From Phycisphaerales bacterium (GTDB lineage: Bacteria; Planctomycetota; Phycisphaerae; Phycisphaerales; SM1A02): a stretch of DNA of 64,000 nt. Shown here one piece after another: positions 9,569-18,764 of this stretch. A program made the position numbers and the translations under genes. Positions within the stretch are counted from its first letter, which is position 1. Each line of letters begins with the position of its first letter. The stretch lies in the NCBI GenBank assembly GCA_029268515.1, contig JAQWNP010000003.1, positions 51,761 to 115,760 on the forward strand, read 5' to 3'. Below the pieces are notes generated by a model. It had not been told where the DNA came from, did not search any database, and worked only from the letters and a program-made list of their open reading frames with translations.

Positions 9569-10738
9569 ATGAACACTGTTCTTACTAGCCAAGTTCTTAA
9601 TTGCTTCCTCGCCACCACCTCGCCTGAATCTGAAGCGGCGCCAGCATGGTTCTGGAGCTTTTTTGATTTCACGAATATCTTCTGGCTGACGATTCTTGTT
9701 GTATTTGCCGCAGCCATCCTTGGCGTCATCTTTCAGTACCGCAGTCGTGACGGTTGTCTCAAGAGAATCAATGGCTTCAATGTCACATTTGTTTCAAACA
9801 CCAGCACTGCCCACTGGGGCAAGATCAATGTCTTTTCACAAGGCATTGAGTTGGCCTGGAGCGAGCCACACAAAACAGCATCGGGCTTGATCAAGAGCTC
9901 TCTACTTGTCAGTGAAGATGAACTTGGCCAAGGTCGTGGGATTGTGCGCTCTGTTACAGGTCTCACTGAACATGGACGGCAATTACGACGCAAGCAAATC
10001 ATCCAAAGCACCAACCCAGGAATGATCAGGCGAACGAGACGTCGTATCTACTGCTTTATGGGTTCAATTCGTGACGCGTTCTCGAGTGCGCTTAACATGG
10101 CTGTTGGCCAAGTGAGCAGAGGCACTGCGATGGGTTCAGCAATCAGTTCACAATCATCGAGTGTCTCCGGGCTTTCAAAGTCGATTGTCGGAGCGACAGC
10201 CTACGAGCCGATGCTTGAACGCCACCTCGGCTTACCCGTCGTACTGTCGTTTGCAAATCCAGATGGAATGACTCCAGCAAACACCGAACTACCTGGCTAC
10301 CTCGTGGCCTATACCTCCAAGTACGTACTGATTTATGCCATGGAAGATGAGGCGTTAGAAAGATGGACTTTCAATGTTGCTGATGTTGCCGCATTACCAG
10401 AACAATCCCAACTTGAGCTGGTCTACAAGCAAGGCGAATTTACAATTACCTGCCGTGATCGTGACGCCATATTGATCGAGAGCATTCGTTTTGGCCAGAC
10501 GACCCAAGCTCTCAATGTATTACTGCTCCCTGGGGCTTCAGCGACCATTCGGCCAACAGAGCCTGCCCCGTACGAGTTCACAGTAAGAACCACCCGGCGG
10601 TATGACATTGTTTGCCCTCGAGGCCTTGGTGCGGTTCGCTTTACCAGCCTAGAAGATATTGCAGATCACAAAGACAGGCATAGGCGGGGCATTCGGAATC
10701 GCACCATGGCACGCATAAGAAAGATGTCGAAGCAATGA
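9569..10738 (+). CDS. Single-pass membrane protein of unknown function
   Basis: A 389-residue protein with one clear membrane helix near residues 37-57 (FWLTILVVFAAAILGVIF), followed by a soluble region with a CLKRINGFNVTF strand and later LPGYLVAYTSKYVLIYAM. The C-terminus is strongly basic (Arg/Lys/His). I do not recognise the family. Its last four bases (ATGA) overlap the start of the next gene, a lipoprotein, so the two are probably translated together and may act as a pair at the envelope. A Ser/Thr kinase lies divergent upstream and a PP2C-type phosphatase convergent downstream, which makes a phosphorylation link possible but unproven. Confidence 0.75.
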   Translation: MNTVLTSQVLNCFLATTSPESEAAPAWFWSFFDFTNIFWLTILVVFAAAILGVIFQYRSRDGCLKRINGFNVTFVSNTSTAHWGKINVFSQGIELAWSEPHKTASGLIKSSLLVSEDELGQGRGIVRSVTGLTEHGRQLRRKQIIQSTNPGMIRRTRRRIYCFMGSIRDAFSSALNMAVGQVSRGTAMGSAISSQSSSVSGLSKSIVGATAYEPMLERHLGLPVVLSFANPDGMTPANTELPGYLVAYTSKYVLIYAMEDEALERWTFNVADVAALPEQSQLELVYKQGEFTITCRDRDAILIESIRFGQTTQALNVLLLPGASATIRPTEPAPYEFTVRTTRRYDIVCPRGLGAVRFTSLEDIADHKDRHRRGIRNRTMARIRKMSKQ

Positions 10739-11265
10739 ATCAGATACCTCGCACCCTTCTGCTTTTGGCGATCTCTTGGCTTGCTTGTTTTTTTCTAAAT
10801 GCGTGCGCGCCGACTTACGTACCGATGAAAATTAAAATCCGAGAGATAACAACGAAGAAGCCGATTGCGGACACCCCTGTTGCCGTCAGGCAAAACCAGT
10901 TGTTCTTGCCCTTCCCACCTTTTCGGACATTGCCGTTTTCTTTGACTACATTCCAGCGCCCTGGCAATACGGCCTATGGAATCACCAATAGCCAGGGCTT
11001 CATTGCGTTTGACCAGGTGACCATTGGCCCCGCTCAAATCATCATTACTGATAAACAAGGTCATATACAGATTTTTTATGCTGACCATGCCATTGAGAAT
11101 ACATGGACACCAATGAGTGGCAGCACTCTGCCACACCGCTATGAACTTCAGATCATCGAAGAGGCTGACAGGAATGAGCAAACGCAATCACCGGCAGCCG
11201 AAGTCGCCTCACCAGTCTCTGAGACACCCTCTCAGCAGCTTACCGTGCCGCCAACTGGCTGGTAA
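10735..11265 (+). CDS. Lipoprotein of unknown function
   Basis: 176 residues. The N-terminal signal ends in a lipobox (LNAC, Cys near residue 24), so it is a probable lipid-anchored envelope protein. The mature part starts with KIKIREITTKKPIADTPV and has GITNSQGFIAFDQVTIG, the pattern of a small carboxypeptidase-regulatory-like or Ig-like beta domain, followed by a Pro/Ser/Thr-rich tail. The gene starts inside the last codons of the preceding membrane protein gene (four-base overlap), which suggests translational coupling. It ends with no gap against the convergent phosphatase gene. Function is not known. Confidence 0.75.
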   Translation: MNQIPRTLLLLAISWLACFFLNACAPTYVPMKIKIREITTKKPIADTPVAVRQNQLFLPFPPFRTLPFSLTTFQRPGNTAYGITNSQGFIAFDQVTIGPAQIIITDKQGHIQIFYADHAIENTWTPMSGSTLPHRYELQIIEEADRNEQTQSPAAEVASPVSETPSQQLTVPPTGW

Positions 11266-12909
11266 TTAGTGAATCGCCACAGAGACAATGGTCGTGTCAT
11301 CAGCTAACTGTGGCCGCTGCGCAAAGGACTGCAGATCAGTAAAAATCTGTTCAATATCTTGGATGGGCGACTGATTGCTTTTGACAATATCAATCACACG
11401 ATCCATTCCAAATTGACTTCCACTGAGATCCGGCTGCTCAACAACCCCGTCACTGAATAAGATGATTCGCTCGCCGACCTGAAGATCTGTGACTTCGCTT
11501 TTGTACTCACTGTCTTCCTCAATACCAACCAGTAATCCAGTTGGGCGATCGGGTGTCCAACACGATCCACCAGATTGGCATCGCATCCAGTGCCCGTGGC
11601 CAGCATCAACATAGGAAAGTTGGTTCGACTTTACATCAATGACGCCAACCCACAGTGACAAAAAGCGATTCAGAGCCGAACGCTCAGTCACATACCTATT
11701 GAGCTGAGTTACAGCCTCGCCAGGATCACCATATCGGATGAGCGTGGCATGTAGAAACGATTGCGCTGCTGCCATTAGGATTGCCGCGCCAACACCCTTG
11801 CCACTCACATCTCCAACCAGAACCGCCGCTCGACCATCTGGCAAAGGAACAAGATCGAAGAGATCACCCGAAGCGTGTCGCCCTGGGCGCATAATCGATG
11901 CATAGGTCAAGTTTCCTAAAGAACCCTCTTCCGCAGGAGTCATAAACTGCTGCGCTTCTCGTGCCGCTGCGAGATCAACTTCAAGACTCTTTTGCCTTCG
12001 CTCCAGCTCAAGACGTTTAAAGTTGGCTAGAGCCAAACCCAGAATTCTCGAAACCGCCTGACAAAACCCCATGGCATCTGACCGAACTTCCGATTCACGA
12101 CTGCGCGCATCCAAATAGAGGTACGCAGCGACCGAGCTACCTATGTGTACTGGTGCGCAGAGCGCGGAGTGAATATTGAGATCGGCAATGCTCTGGCCAT
12201 AGTTCATGGCACTGTCAGCCATCATGCAAGCCATGTGCCCGCTCGATGCTTCATTCAGTAAGGAACGGCTAAAAACAAAATCTTCAGACCCATCAGCACC
12301 ATCTGAATCAAAGAGCCCCAAGACGGTTACTTCGCCATCCCGGCTCGCGGCGCTTAACAATGCAGCTCGGTGATAACCACTGCCCTCCACAGCGTCCTCA
12401 GCGGCAACATTCGCTAAATCGGTCACATTCTCAGCAGCATTGATTCGGGCCGCGCAGTCGATCAGTCGTTCGAGTCGATGCTGGGCCATACTGCCAAGCT
12501 GGTTGTCGTTCACACGGGCAACCCGTATCTGATTACTGGTGCCATCATCCGTTGGCAACGTATTTGTTTGCAAGCTGGGATTGACAATGACACGTAGTGT
12601 CCAGGGGCCAATCAGGCACAGATCATCTTGCGCCAGTTCAGCTGGCTCTTTGACTGGAAGACGGATGCCATTGAGCTCAACCCCGTTGCGACCGCCCAAG
12701 TCACTGATGTACCAACTGCCATCACGATAATAGACCTCTGCATGCTGACGAGAGACCGTCTTGTCTGCCAGCATGACTTGTGATTCTCTGGCACGGCCAA
12801 TGATCGCTGGTGATTTGGAAGAGATTCTTATCTGATCGATGTTCGGGCCATCAATTGGTTCAAGGAGAAGGTCGGAGACCGGTTGTTCCGCCTTTTTTAC
12901 TTTTGCCAT
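11266..12909 (-). CDS. FHA-GAF-SpoIIE-type protein phosphatase
   Basis: 547 residues. The N-terminal FHA domain (about 15-108) has GRARESQV, SRQHAEV and GGRNGVELNG, the residues that read phosphothreonine. A GAF-like sensor region follows (about 135-300), then a helical linker (LERRQKSLEVDLAAAREAQ) and a SpoIIE/RsbU-type PP2C phosphatase (about 325-545) with the metal-binding GDVSGKGVGAA and DAGHGHW motifs. Known relatives dephosphorylate anti-sigma antagonists or kinase substrates in partner switching; here the FHA domain suggests it docks on a protein phosphorylated by a Ser/Thr kinase, such as the one encoded 2 kb away. That pairing is inferred from proximity. No anti-sigma partner gene is seen nearby. 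Confidence 0.9.
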   Translation of the reverse strand: MAKVKKAEQPVSDLLLEPIDGPNIDQIRISSKSPAIIGRARESQVMLADKTVSRQHAEVYYRDGSWYISDLGGRNGVELNGIRLPVKEPAELAQDDLCLIGPWTLRVIVNPSLQTNTLPTDDGTSNQIRVARVNDNQLGSMAQHRLERLIDCAARINAAENVTDLANVAAEDAVEGSGYHRAALLSAASRDGEVTVLGLFDSDGADGSEDFVFSRSLLNEASSGHMACMMADSAMNYGQSIADLNIHSALCAPVHIGSSVAAYLYLDARSRESEVRSDAMGFCQAVSRILGLALANFKRLELERRQKSLEVDLAAAREAQQFMTPAEEGSLGNLTYASIMRPGRHASGDLFDLVPLPDGRAAVLVGDVSGKGVGAAILMAAAQSFLHATLIRYGDPGEAVTQLNRYVTERSALNRFLSLWVGVIDVKSNQLSYVDAGHGHWMRCQSGGSCWTPDRPTGLLVGIEEDSEYKSEVTDLQVGERIILFSDGVVEQPDLSGSQFGMDRVIDIVKSNQSPIQDIEQIFTDLQSFAQRPQLADDTTIVSVAIH

Positions 12910-12960
12910 GCTGACTCACTCCGTGTCGACTCAAAGAGTGTAGCACACCCTCTTGAACGC

Positions 12961-12993
12961 AAAAAACAAGCCGCCACCAGATTGGTGACGGCT
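12961..12993 (-). terminator. Rho-independent terminator of the metalloprotease gene
   Basis: On the minus strand AGCCGTCACCA pairs with TGGTGGCGGCT (11 positions, one mismatch) around a three-base loop, followed by TTGTTTTTT. It lies 30 bp past the metalloprotease stop and before the phosphatase gene. Confidence 0.8.
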
Positions 12994-13023
12994 CGTAAGA
13001 TTGAAACTCAGTTGCACCGTATC

Positions 13024-16000
13024 TTATGGGGTTTCTGCGCCCTCATGCATCTGGAAGAACATCATGCCTCCGCCGCCGCCACCGATGTCATCCGTGTTGT
13101 AGATATGCTGAGCATTCATAACACGCTCGATGATCTCATCAGCTTGAGCCAGATGGGCTCTGGTGTAGGCATCACCCCGGCCTTCCGCTTTCCTAATCTT
13201 GCCCTGAAGCTCAAGCAGCTGCATCCGACTCAGATTGGATATTGGCTGAGCAGCGGGTCCAGTCATACCACCGGGCATCGCCAAATCAACCATTCGCTCA
13301 AGATGACGCCGCTGAAGATTACGACGCAGGGACGAGATCATTGGCTTGCGTTCCGAGAAGTCGCCCTGAGGCACATCATACACCTCTGACCATGCATTCC
13401 GATTCACCTGTGCAATGATCTCGGGCAACGTCAAGGTGTCTTCATCAGCAGGCACACGGAATTCGTTGTCGTAAACCCGATTCAGGGTGCCTGGGTTGAG
13501 CAGCATCGAAAGGGCCGCGCCTTGGATGGAGCCAATTCGATCATGCACTGGATACGGTGGATCATCAAACAGTTGAGACATGCCACCTTCGTCATACCAA
13601 CGATCGAGTGTCATTTTTCTCAGCAGTTCAGGTGATAAGCCGTAGGCTTCATCTGAAAAGCTATTGTCCATCATGAACTGTAGAGCCCGTCGCTGCTGAT
13701 CAGCTTCCACAGGAATGATCGGATCGACTTCGTTTGGATCACCCTTTTTATTACGGTGAACATACGTTCCGCCCACCCAATTTGAAGCCGTGCTAATTGC
13801 TGCAGTATGTCGACGAAGGAGCATGTCATAGGCCTTACGTGCCTCTGCCCAGCTGTCCCCGTCCTTCACCATGCGTTCAAGAATTTGGCCTCGCAGCTCC
13901 TGCACAAGCCGCATTTGTGAATCCGCATAATCCAGAGGATTCTTGCCCAGGTCGAAACGTCTTGCGCGAGGATCTGGTCCCCAAGCATCTTCGTCAGTGC
14001 CATAAACCAGCATTGGTTCAGTTCCGCGCGAGGCCACCTCTTTGGAGTTGCCCTTGCCGTAGCCATACTCAATGGCCCAGTAGTCATATGGGCCAATTGT
14101 GACCATTGTGAAGTCACCCTGCTCTGGACCATCTTCCATATTGATATTCACCGGAAGATAATCCATCACTGAACCAGACAACGCCTGGCCCTTAAGGTCA
14201 CTGGAGTTCATTTCACTCGTGTCGTAAATCGTCGAACCCTTGAAGTTATGTCGCAAGCCAAGCGTATGCCCCACCTCATGCATGATGACTTCTTTGAGCA
14301 GTGGCCCAATGAACTCTTCCGGCACGCCGTCGAGCATAATAATCTCGATCTCTTCCTCTTTAGGCTCCGGTGGTGGTGGTGGAGTTTCCTCGTCAGTAGT
14401 TTCCTCGTCTGTTGTAGCAGTCTCGTCTGTGGAAGTATCTTCGGCATCGTCTTTCTTTGCCTTCTGCTTCCTCTTGCCTGACTTCTTCTTGTCTTGCAAC
14501 TTACGAGAAATCATTTCTGGATCGAGGCGAACCAGCGCCATGTCCATTGCCTTGACCGCAGCATGCTGGCAACTGCCATTGACCTGGCTTATTCGGCAGC
14601 CCAAGCCATCAAAGTTGTCATCGCCAATGAGCTGCTGGTCAATGGAAGCGGCAGGATGTCCCGCAAAAGCAAGCGCTTCCTGTTGCGCATATTGACTCTT
14701 CAGAGCACGACGAACATCTTGCCGACGCGCTGGTGAGGCCAAGAGAATGCGAGGATCATAATCTGGATGTTCAGCCAACCACGCGAGTGTCTCGGGGCCA
14801 AAGCCTTCCATGACCGCTTGCGGGACCATGTCTTCCCATGTTTTTACCCATCCAGTGAGAAAGCCCTCATCCATCACGATATCAGCATCGAGAATCTGGC
14901 CGGTCTTGGGATGGACTCGGCTTGGCCCAATCGCAAATCCCATGTCACCATTTGTCCAGAGCACATAGTTGTAACGTGCGTCTTCAGGATCTTTTTCCAT
15001 ATGGGCGCCTGTTCGGGCATCCTGCTGGTAGACCTCAATTGCGTTAATGATGCCGATTTCTTCGAACGCCTTGTTCCATTCAAGAACGCCATCTCGCACC
15101 CAGCGTCGATAACGGACTGGTACGGTGTTCTCAAGGTAGAACACGATTGGCTCTTTCGGCGGGCTCATCCTCAGTGAAGGATCTGCTTTTTCAAGCTTCC
15201 ATCGGTTGATGTAACGCACCCAAGGGTCATTTGCTTTTACATCACCAATATCGCGGTGCGTTGTGGTGAAGTATCCGACGCGCTCATCGGCCGCACGCGG
15301 CTTATAGCCAGTCGATTCGGGCAATTCTGCCAGCGAGTAATAAATCGTTCCAAACTGGCCTCCAGCCAGCGGCATTTCAAAAGCCAGTTCTACGTTTTTG
15401 GGAAAGCTCTTGGCCTTTGCAATCTTTGCGAGCCGAGTGTTAGCCCCCGCTGTACGACCGCCAAAGAAGAGACTCGATCGTCCTACGAGCAGGTCGGTCA
15501 AGTTGATAACTGGGCCACCGCCCGGTCCGGTTGTGACGATCGGCACATCAGTAATAACACGATCTGTGTGCACCCTGCGCAATCCCGTTTTAGACTCTTC
15601 ATCGCCTGTCGTTCGTACGCCGTAGTTGGGCTGAACGAGGGCCAAGCGATTACCAAAACGCTTCCAGTAGGCGTAGACGTCGCCACCCTGGACACCTGAC
15701 TCGGGCACGCCGCCAGCAATCGTGTAGGCAAGAAATACTTTCTTGTTTGCATAATCGCGCGGCAGCTCAGCAAGAACCTCGCTGTCCTTTGGGTTCGTAT
15801 AAAGCGTATACATCCCCTTCTTACCATCTGCAGTTGAAACCACTTTGGTAAAGCCTTCGGACACTTGGTCGAAGCTGGGGAACTCTTGACCACTGGCTCG
15901 ACGCCCACCAGGAACTGGGGCACCAGCAATAAATGCATCAGTGCCATTGATTTGCACTGGTACGTTCGCTGTTGTCTCGTCAGTTGTTGCGGCCAACAAT

Positions 16001-16074
16001 ACGCCGGCAGCCACGGCACTGATGCCGATGATCGCAACTTTTCCAAACTGACGGGTCATCTTCTTATATGCCAT
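13024..16074 (-). CDS. Secreted zinc-dependent metalloprotease (DUF5117/DUF5118 type)
   Basis: About 1016 residues, with an N-terminal hydrophobic signal or anchor (VAIIGISAVAAGVLLA). The middle part (FEMPLAGGQFGTIYYSLAELP to VRYRRWVRDGVLEWNKAFEEIG) matches the large planctomycete and Bacteroidetes proteases with DUF5117 and a catalytic M10-like domain. The zinc site HEVGHTLGLRH is at about residue 599 of this start. Directly before it lies a Lys-rich then Thr/Glu/Pro-rich low-complexity stretch (DNA 14344-14496), unusual so close to an active site. The family degrades extracellular or periplasmic protein. ATG 16074 is chosen over 16128 because GAGGAGGAG lies 10 bases upstream. It is followed by a terminator and divergent from a secreted serine protease gene. 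Confidence 0.88.
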   Translation of the reverse strand: MAYKKMTRQFGKVAIIGISAVAAGVLLAATTDETTANVPVQINGTDAFIAGAPVPGGRRASGQEFPSFDQVSEGFTKVVSTADGKKGMYTLYTNPKDSEVLAELPRDYANKKVFLAYTIAGGVPESGVQGGDVYAYWKRFGNRLALVQPNYGVRTTGDEESKTGLRRVHTDRVITDVPIVTTGPGGGPVINLTDLLVGRSSLFFGGRTAGANTRLAKIAKAKSFPKNVELAFEMPLAGGQFGTIYYSLAELPESTGYKPRAADERVGYFTTTHRDIGDVKANDPWVRYINRWKLEKADPSLRMSPPKEPIVFYLENTVPVRYRRWVRDGVLEWNKAFEEIGIINAIEVYQQDARTGAHMEKDPEDARYNYVLWTNGDMGFAIGPSRVHPKTGQILDADIVMDEGFLTGWVKTWEDMVPQAVMEGFGPETLAWLAEHPDYDPRILLASPARRQDVRRALKSQYAQQEALAFAGHPAASIDQQLIGDDNFDGLGCRISQVNGSCQHAAVKAMDMALVRLDPEMISRKLQDKKKSGKRKQKAKKDDAEDTSTDETATTDEETTDEETPPPPPEPKEEEIEIIMLDGVPEEFIGPLLKEVIMHEVGHTLGLRHNFKGSTIYDTSEMNSSDLKGQALSGSVMDYLPVNINMEDGPEQGDFTMVTIGPYDYWAIEYGYGKGNSKEVASRGTEPMLVYGTDEDAWGPDPRARRFDLGKNPLDYADSQMRLVQELRGQILERMVKDGDSWAEARKAYDMLLRRHTAAISTASNWVGGTYVHRNKKGDPNEVDPIIPVEADQQRRALQFMMDNSFSDEAYGLSPELLRKMTLDRWYDEGGMSQLFDDPPYPVHDRIGSIQGAALSMLLNPGTLNRVYDNEFRVPADEDTLTLPEIIAQVNRNAWSEVYDVPQGDFSERKPMISSLRRNLQRRHLERMVDLAMPGGMTGPAAQPISNLSRMQLLELQGKIRKAEGRGDAYTRAHLAQADEIIERVMNAQHIYNTDDIGGGGGGMMFFQMHEGAETP

Positions 16075-16702
16075 CTTGATCTGGCTCCTCCTCATTTCAG
16101 GCGATCTAATTCCATCTGAACCGATCACCTATGGTCCATATTTCCAGCCCTAGACAATGTTTCAACACAGAGGCATACGCTGAAAACAGCAATAGAGCTG
16201 TCATCATTTTCAGTGAATCCTCTGCATTCTCTACCCCAAATAGACCAATTGGGTTCTCCCAACAGCCCATAAGGGTGCTAAATCTTCGCTCAACCCAGCC
16301 ATCGTCATTCTACGCCCTCTATGCCAGTCGACCTCAAAAAAAAGCTCTTCTCGGACATCAAATCGACTTGAAGGCATTGAAAATTAGGTTTCGCACGTTG
16401 CGAGTAGACTATTTCGGGGTACCTTTTATCGAGAGGTCTCTATGAAAGCTCTAAAAAGGGGCCAAAATGAGGAAAAAGGCGTTTTTTAATTGCCAATAAT
16501 GCAAACGCCTACGAATAGGCCTGGAGGTATTTCGCTTAAGATCTTCTGCTTCAAGTCGCAAAGGAGCCCTAGCCCACTCTTGATGGGTCTGGCCTTGGCG
16601 AAATAGGAAACTAAGTGAAAATGCCTGTATGCCGTAGAGATCCCCCGTGCGAAGAGAAGATTTCCAAGGAGTAAGCAAGACTTACTCATCACAGGAGAAG
16701 AC
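16075..16702. other. Divergent intergenic region, 628 bp
   Basis: Separates two divergent secreted-protease genes and is the longest gap in the window. No protein-like ORF. It holds an 8-bp inverted repeat (TATTTCGC at 16528-16535 with GCGAAATA at 16598-16605) enclosing a smaller CCCA/TGGG hairpin, about 100 bp before the plus-strand gene. This could be a leader structure or a regulator site; I could not match it to a known riboswitch. Confidence 0.5.
16085..16093 (-). promoter_or_regulatory. Shine-Dalgarno site of the metalloprotease gene
   Basis: GAGGAGGAG on the minus strand, 10 bases before ATG 16074. It decides that start over the in-frame ATG 54 bases upstream. Confidence 0.75.
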
Positions 16703-18754
16703 ATGAGCCATTCAATACAAAATCGCTGCTTCCTGGCAGGCGCAGCCCTTACTCTGACAACCCTGGCCATCAGCCCAGCAATGGCTGATCGGGGAAATCG
16801 AATGTCTCGAGTACCCGCTAAGACCACCGCCGCCTTGGCCAGTACAGCTGATGATGGAATCGATGGGTACCGGACCAGCTTCTATGACCCATTCCTTGGA
16901 ATGCAAGAGAAACCGGCTCAGTCCACGCTCTCAATAGAATATGGCCTTGAAGCGATTGAGATCCCCTCTCTTATCCTTCTAGAGCCACAAGAAGTCCCGT
17001 TATGGAGAGCTGAGGATGCACTCTCAGACGGCTCCCGACTTCGAGTTGCCGGGCTGATTGATTCAGAGCTCAATACCGAGGACTTTGCGCCTTGGATCAC
17101 AATTCCAGCCACGAACCAAAAAATCGGCCGCGCCATTGTGCGAGGCGATGCCTATTCACTGCGAATTGCAATCTCGAATATGCAACTTCCCGAAGGCGCC
17201 TCGCTCGTGATCTATCCATTGGATAATCCATCGGCAATCGTGGGCCCATTTACTGGTGCTGGCCACCGCAATGACGGCACTGCGTATAGCCGCACAAGCC
17301 ACGCATTTGAAGAAGGCCAGCAACCAGCACTTGTTGTCGAGGTTCTTTGGCCAGCAGACAATGCAGTTCCTGCTGATATGCCCTTCACGACCGAAGTAGC
17401 GTGGGGCTATTACCCAACGCTCCGAAGTTCGGTTGGTGGTGGTGCTGGCGCCTGCCACAATGTTCCTGCCTGTTATTCGGCTTGGGATGACATTGCTGAT
17501 TCTGTCGGGCACATTCAATACGTAAGTGGAGGATTTTCATACGTTTGCTCTGGTCAGTTGGTGGCCACCAATGCCAACGATGACACGCCATATTTCTTGA
17601 CCGCAAACCACTGCGTCAACAGTTCAAGCACAGCGGCATCGACTGAGTTCTACTGGCGCTGGGAAAAGACGTCCTGCTCTAGCTCAGGCGCCACTTTTAG
17701 CAATACATCAAATAATGGCCAACTCATTGCAACAAACACAAGTTCTGATACATCACTGCTCATGGTGCTTGGCGAGATGCCCTCATACTGCTACTTCAGT
17801 GGTTGGATTGCGTCCGCCGCAAGCTCTGGATCTTCAAACACTTGCCTACATCATCCATCAGGTGATTACATGCGGATCTCGTTCGGCCAAAAGAGCAACT
17901 CGCCAAACTGCGGCGGCTCAAGTTCAAATTACTTTCGCATGAGCTGGAATGACGGTGTCACAGAAGGTGGCTCCTCGGGCAGTGGCGTATGGCGTGACTC
18001 TGACCAGCGACTCCATGGCACGCTGACCTGTGGCGCTTCTGCGTGCTCAGGATCCAACGGCAATGGCCAGGCTGATTCTTATGGCCGCTTTGATCGTTTC
18101 TACAGCAATCATTCTTCCAAAATGGCTGCGGGAAGTGATGATGCATATGAACCAAATGATTCCTGCGTTGACGCTGCAGACCTTGGCTCAGGCACCGTTT
18201 CAAATCTTGTCGCCAAATCTGGCAATGACGATTGGTATCGCATTGAGGCGGCCGCTGGAGAAACCGTAACCGTGCAAGTAGATTTTATTGATGGTTACGG
18301 TGACATCGACGCCATTGCTTACAATGGATGCAGCGGCTCGGTCGTCGATTCTTCTAACTCGAATTCAAGTGATGAATTCCTCGGCTGGGCCAATACATCA
18401 AGCTCAACCCAGCAATACTACTTGAAGGTTTATTTAGATAACGACCACCGCAACGAGTACAACCTGATCGTCAGCGGCAGCTCTACACCCGTGTGTGGCA
18501 ATGGAATTGTTGAAGGTGATGAAGAATGCGATGATGGCAACAGCAACTCAGGTGACGGCTGCAGTGGGTGTGAAATCGAAATTGCATGCAACTCTGATTG
18601 TGCCTTCCCGTATGACGGCCAGGTCGACATCGACGACTTCAGTGTCATGCTTGTCCAGTGGGGACTCAATGGTACTTGCGACATCGATGACAATGGCACT
18701 GTTGGGCTGGATGACTTTTCGATATTCCTGGTTGATTTTGGCCCGTGCCCCTGA
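16703..18754 (+). CDS. Secreted trypsin-like serine protease with dockerin-like module
   Basis: 683 residues with a signal peptide (cleavage near AMADR), a pro-region, and a chymotrypsin-fold domain of the lysyl-endopeptidase type with the catalytic triad visible: H303 in TANHC, D349 in SSDTSLL and S425 in GGSSGSGV. A pre-peptidase C-terminal (PPC) domain follows at about 478-575 (SGNDDWYRIEAAAGETV), then a DUF4215 repeat (CGNGIVEGDEECDDGN) and a C-terminal Cys-bracketed dockerin-like module (DIDDFSVMLVQWG, GLDDFSIFLVDFG). Presumably secreted and held in a surface assembly with other dockerin-module proteins. GGAG before the ATG gives good ribosome binding. It ends 10 bp from the convergent MFS gene. 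Confidence 0.9.
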   Translation: MSHSIQNRCFLAGAALTLTTLAISPAMADRGNRMSRVPAKTTAALASTADDGIDGYRTSFYDPFLGMQEKPAQSTLSIEYGLEAIEIPSLILLEPQEVPLWRAEDALSDGSRLRVAGLIDSELNTEDFAPWITIPATNQKIGRAIVRGDAYSLRIAISNMQLPEGASLVIYPLDNPSAIVGPFTGAGHRNDGTAYSRTSHAFEEGQQPALVVEVLWPADNAVPADMPFTTEVAWGYYPTLRSSVGGGAGACHNVPACYSAWDDIADSVGHIQYVSGGFSYVCSGQLVATNANDDTPYFLTANHCVNSSSTAASTEFYWRWEKTSCSSSGATFSNTSNNGQLIATNTSSDTSLLMVLGEMPSYCYFSGWIASAASSGSSNTCLHHPSGDYMRISFGQKSNSPNCGGSSSNYFRMSWNDGVTEGGSSGSGVWRDSDQRLHGTLTCGASACSGSNGNGQADSYGRFDRFYSNHSSKMAAGSDDAYEPNDSCVDAADLGSGTVSNLVAKSGNDDWYRIEAAAGETVTVQVDFIDGYGDIDAIAYNGCSGSVVDSSNSNSSDEFLGWANTSSSTQQYYLKVYLDNDHRNEYNLIVSGSSTPVCGNGIVEGDEECDDGNSNSGDGCSGCEIEIACNSDCAFPYDGQVDIDDFSVMLVQWGLNGTCDIDDNGTVGLDDFSIFLVDFGPCP

Positions 18755-18764
18755 GGATAGTGTC

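Noticed and set aside
14240..14695. 151-codon plus-strand frame rich in Ser, opposite the metalloprotease
   Set aside because: Antisense to the low-complexity insert and zinc site of a clear gene; the composition is a mirror of the Glu/Asp-rich coding strand.
16536..16700. Cyclic-di-GMP or cobalamin riboswitch before the serine protease gene
   Set aside because: The conserved core sequences of these classes are not present; only general inverted repeats are seen.
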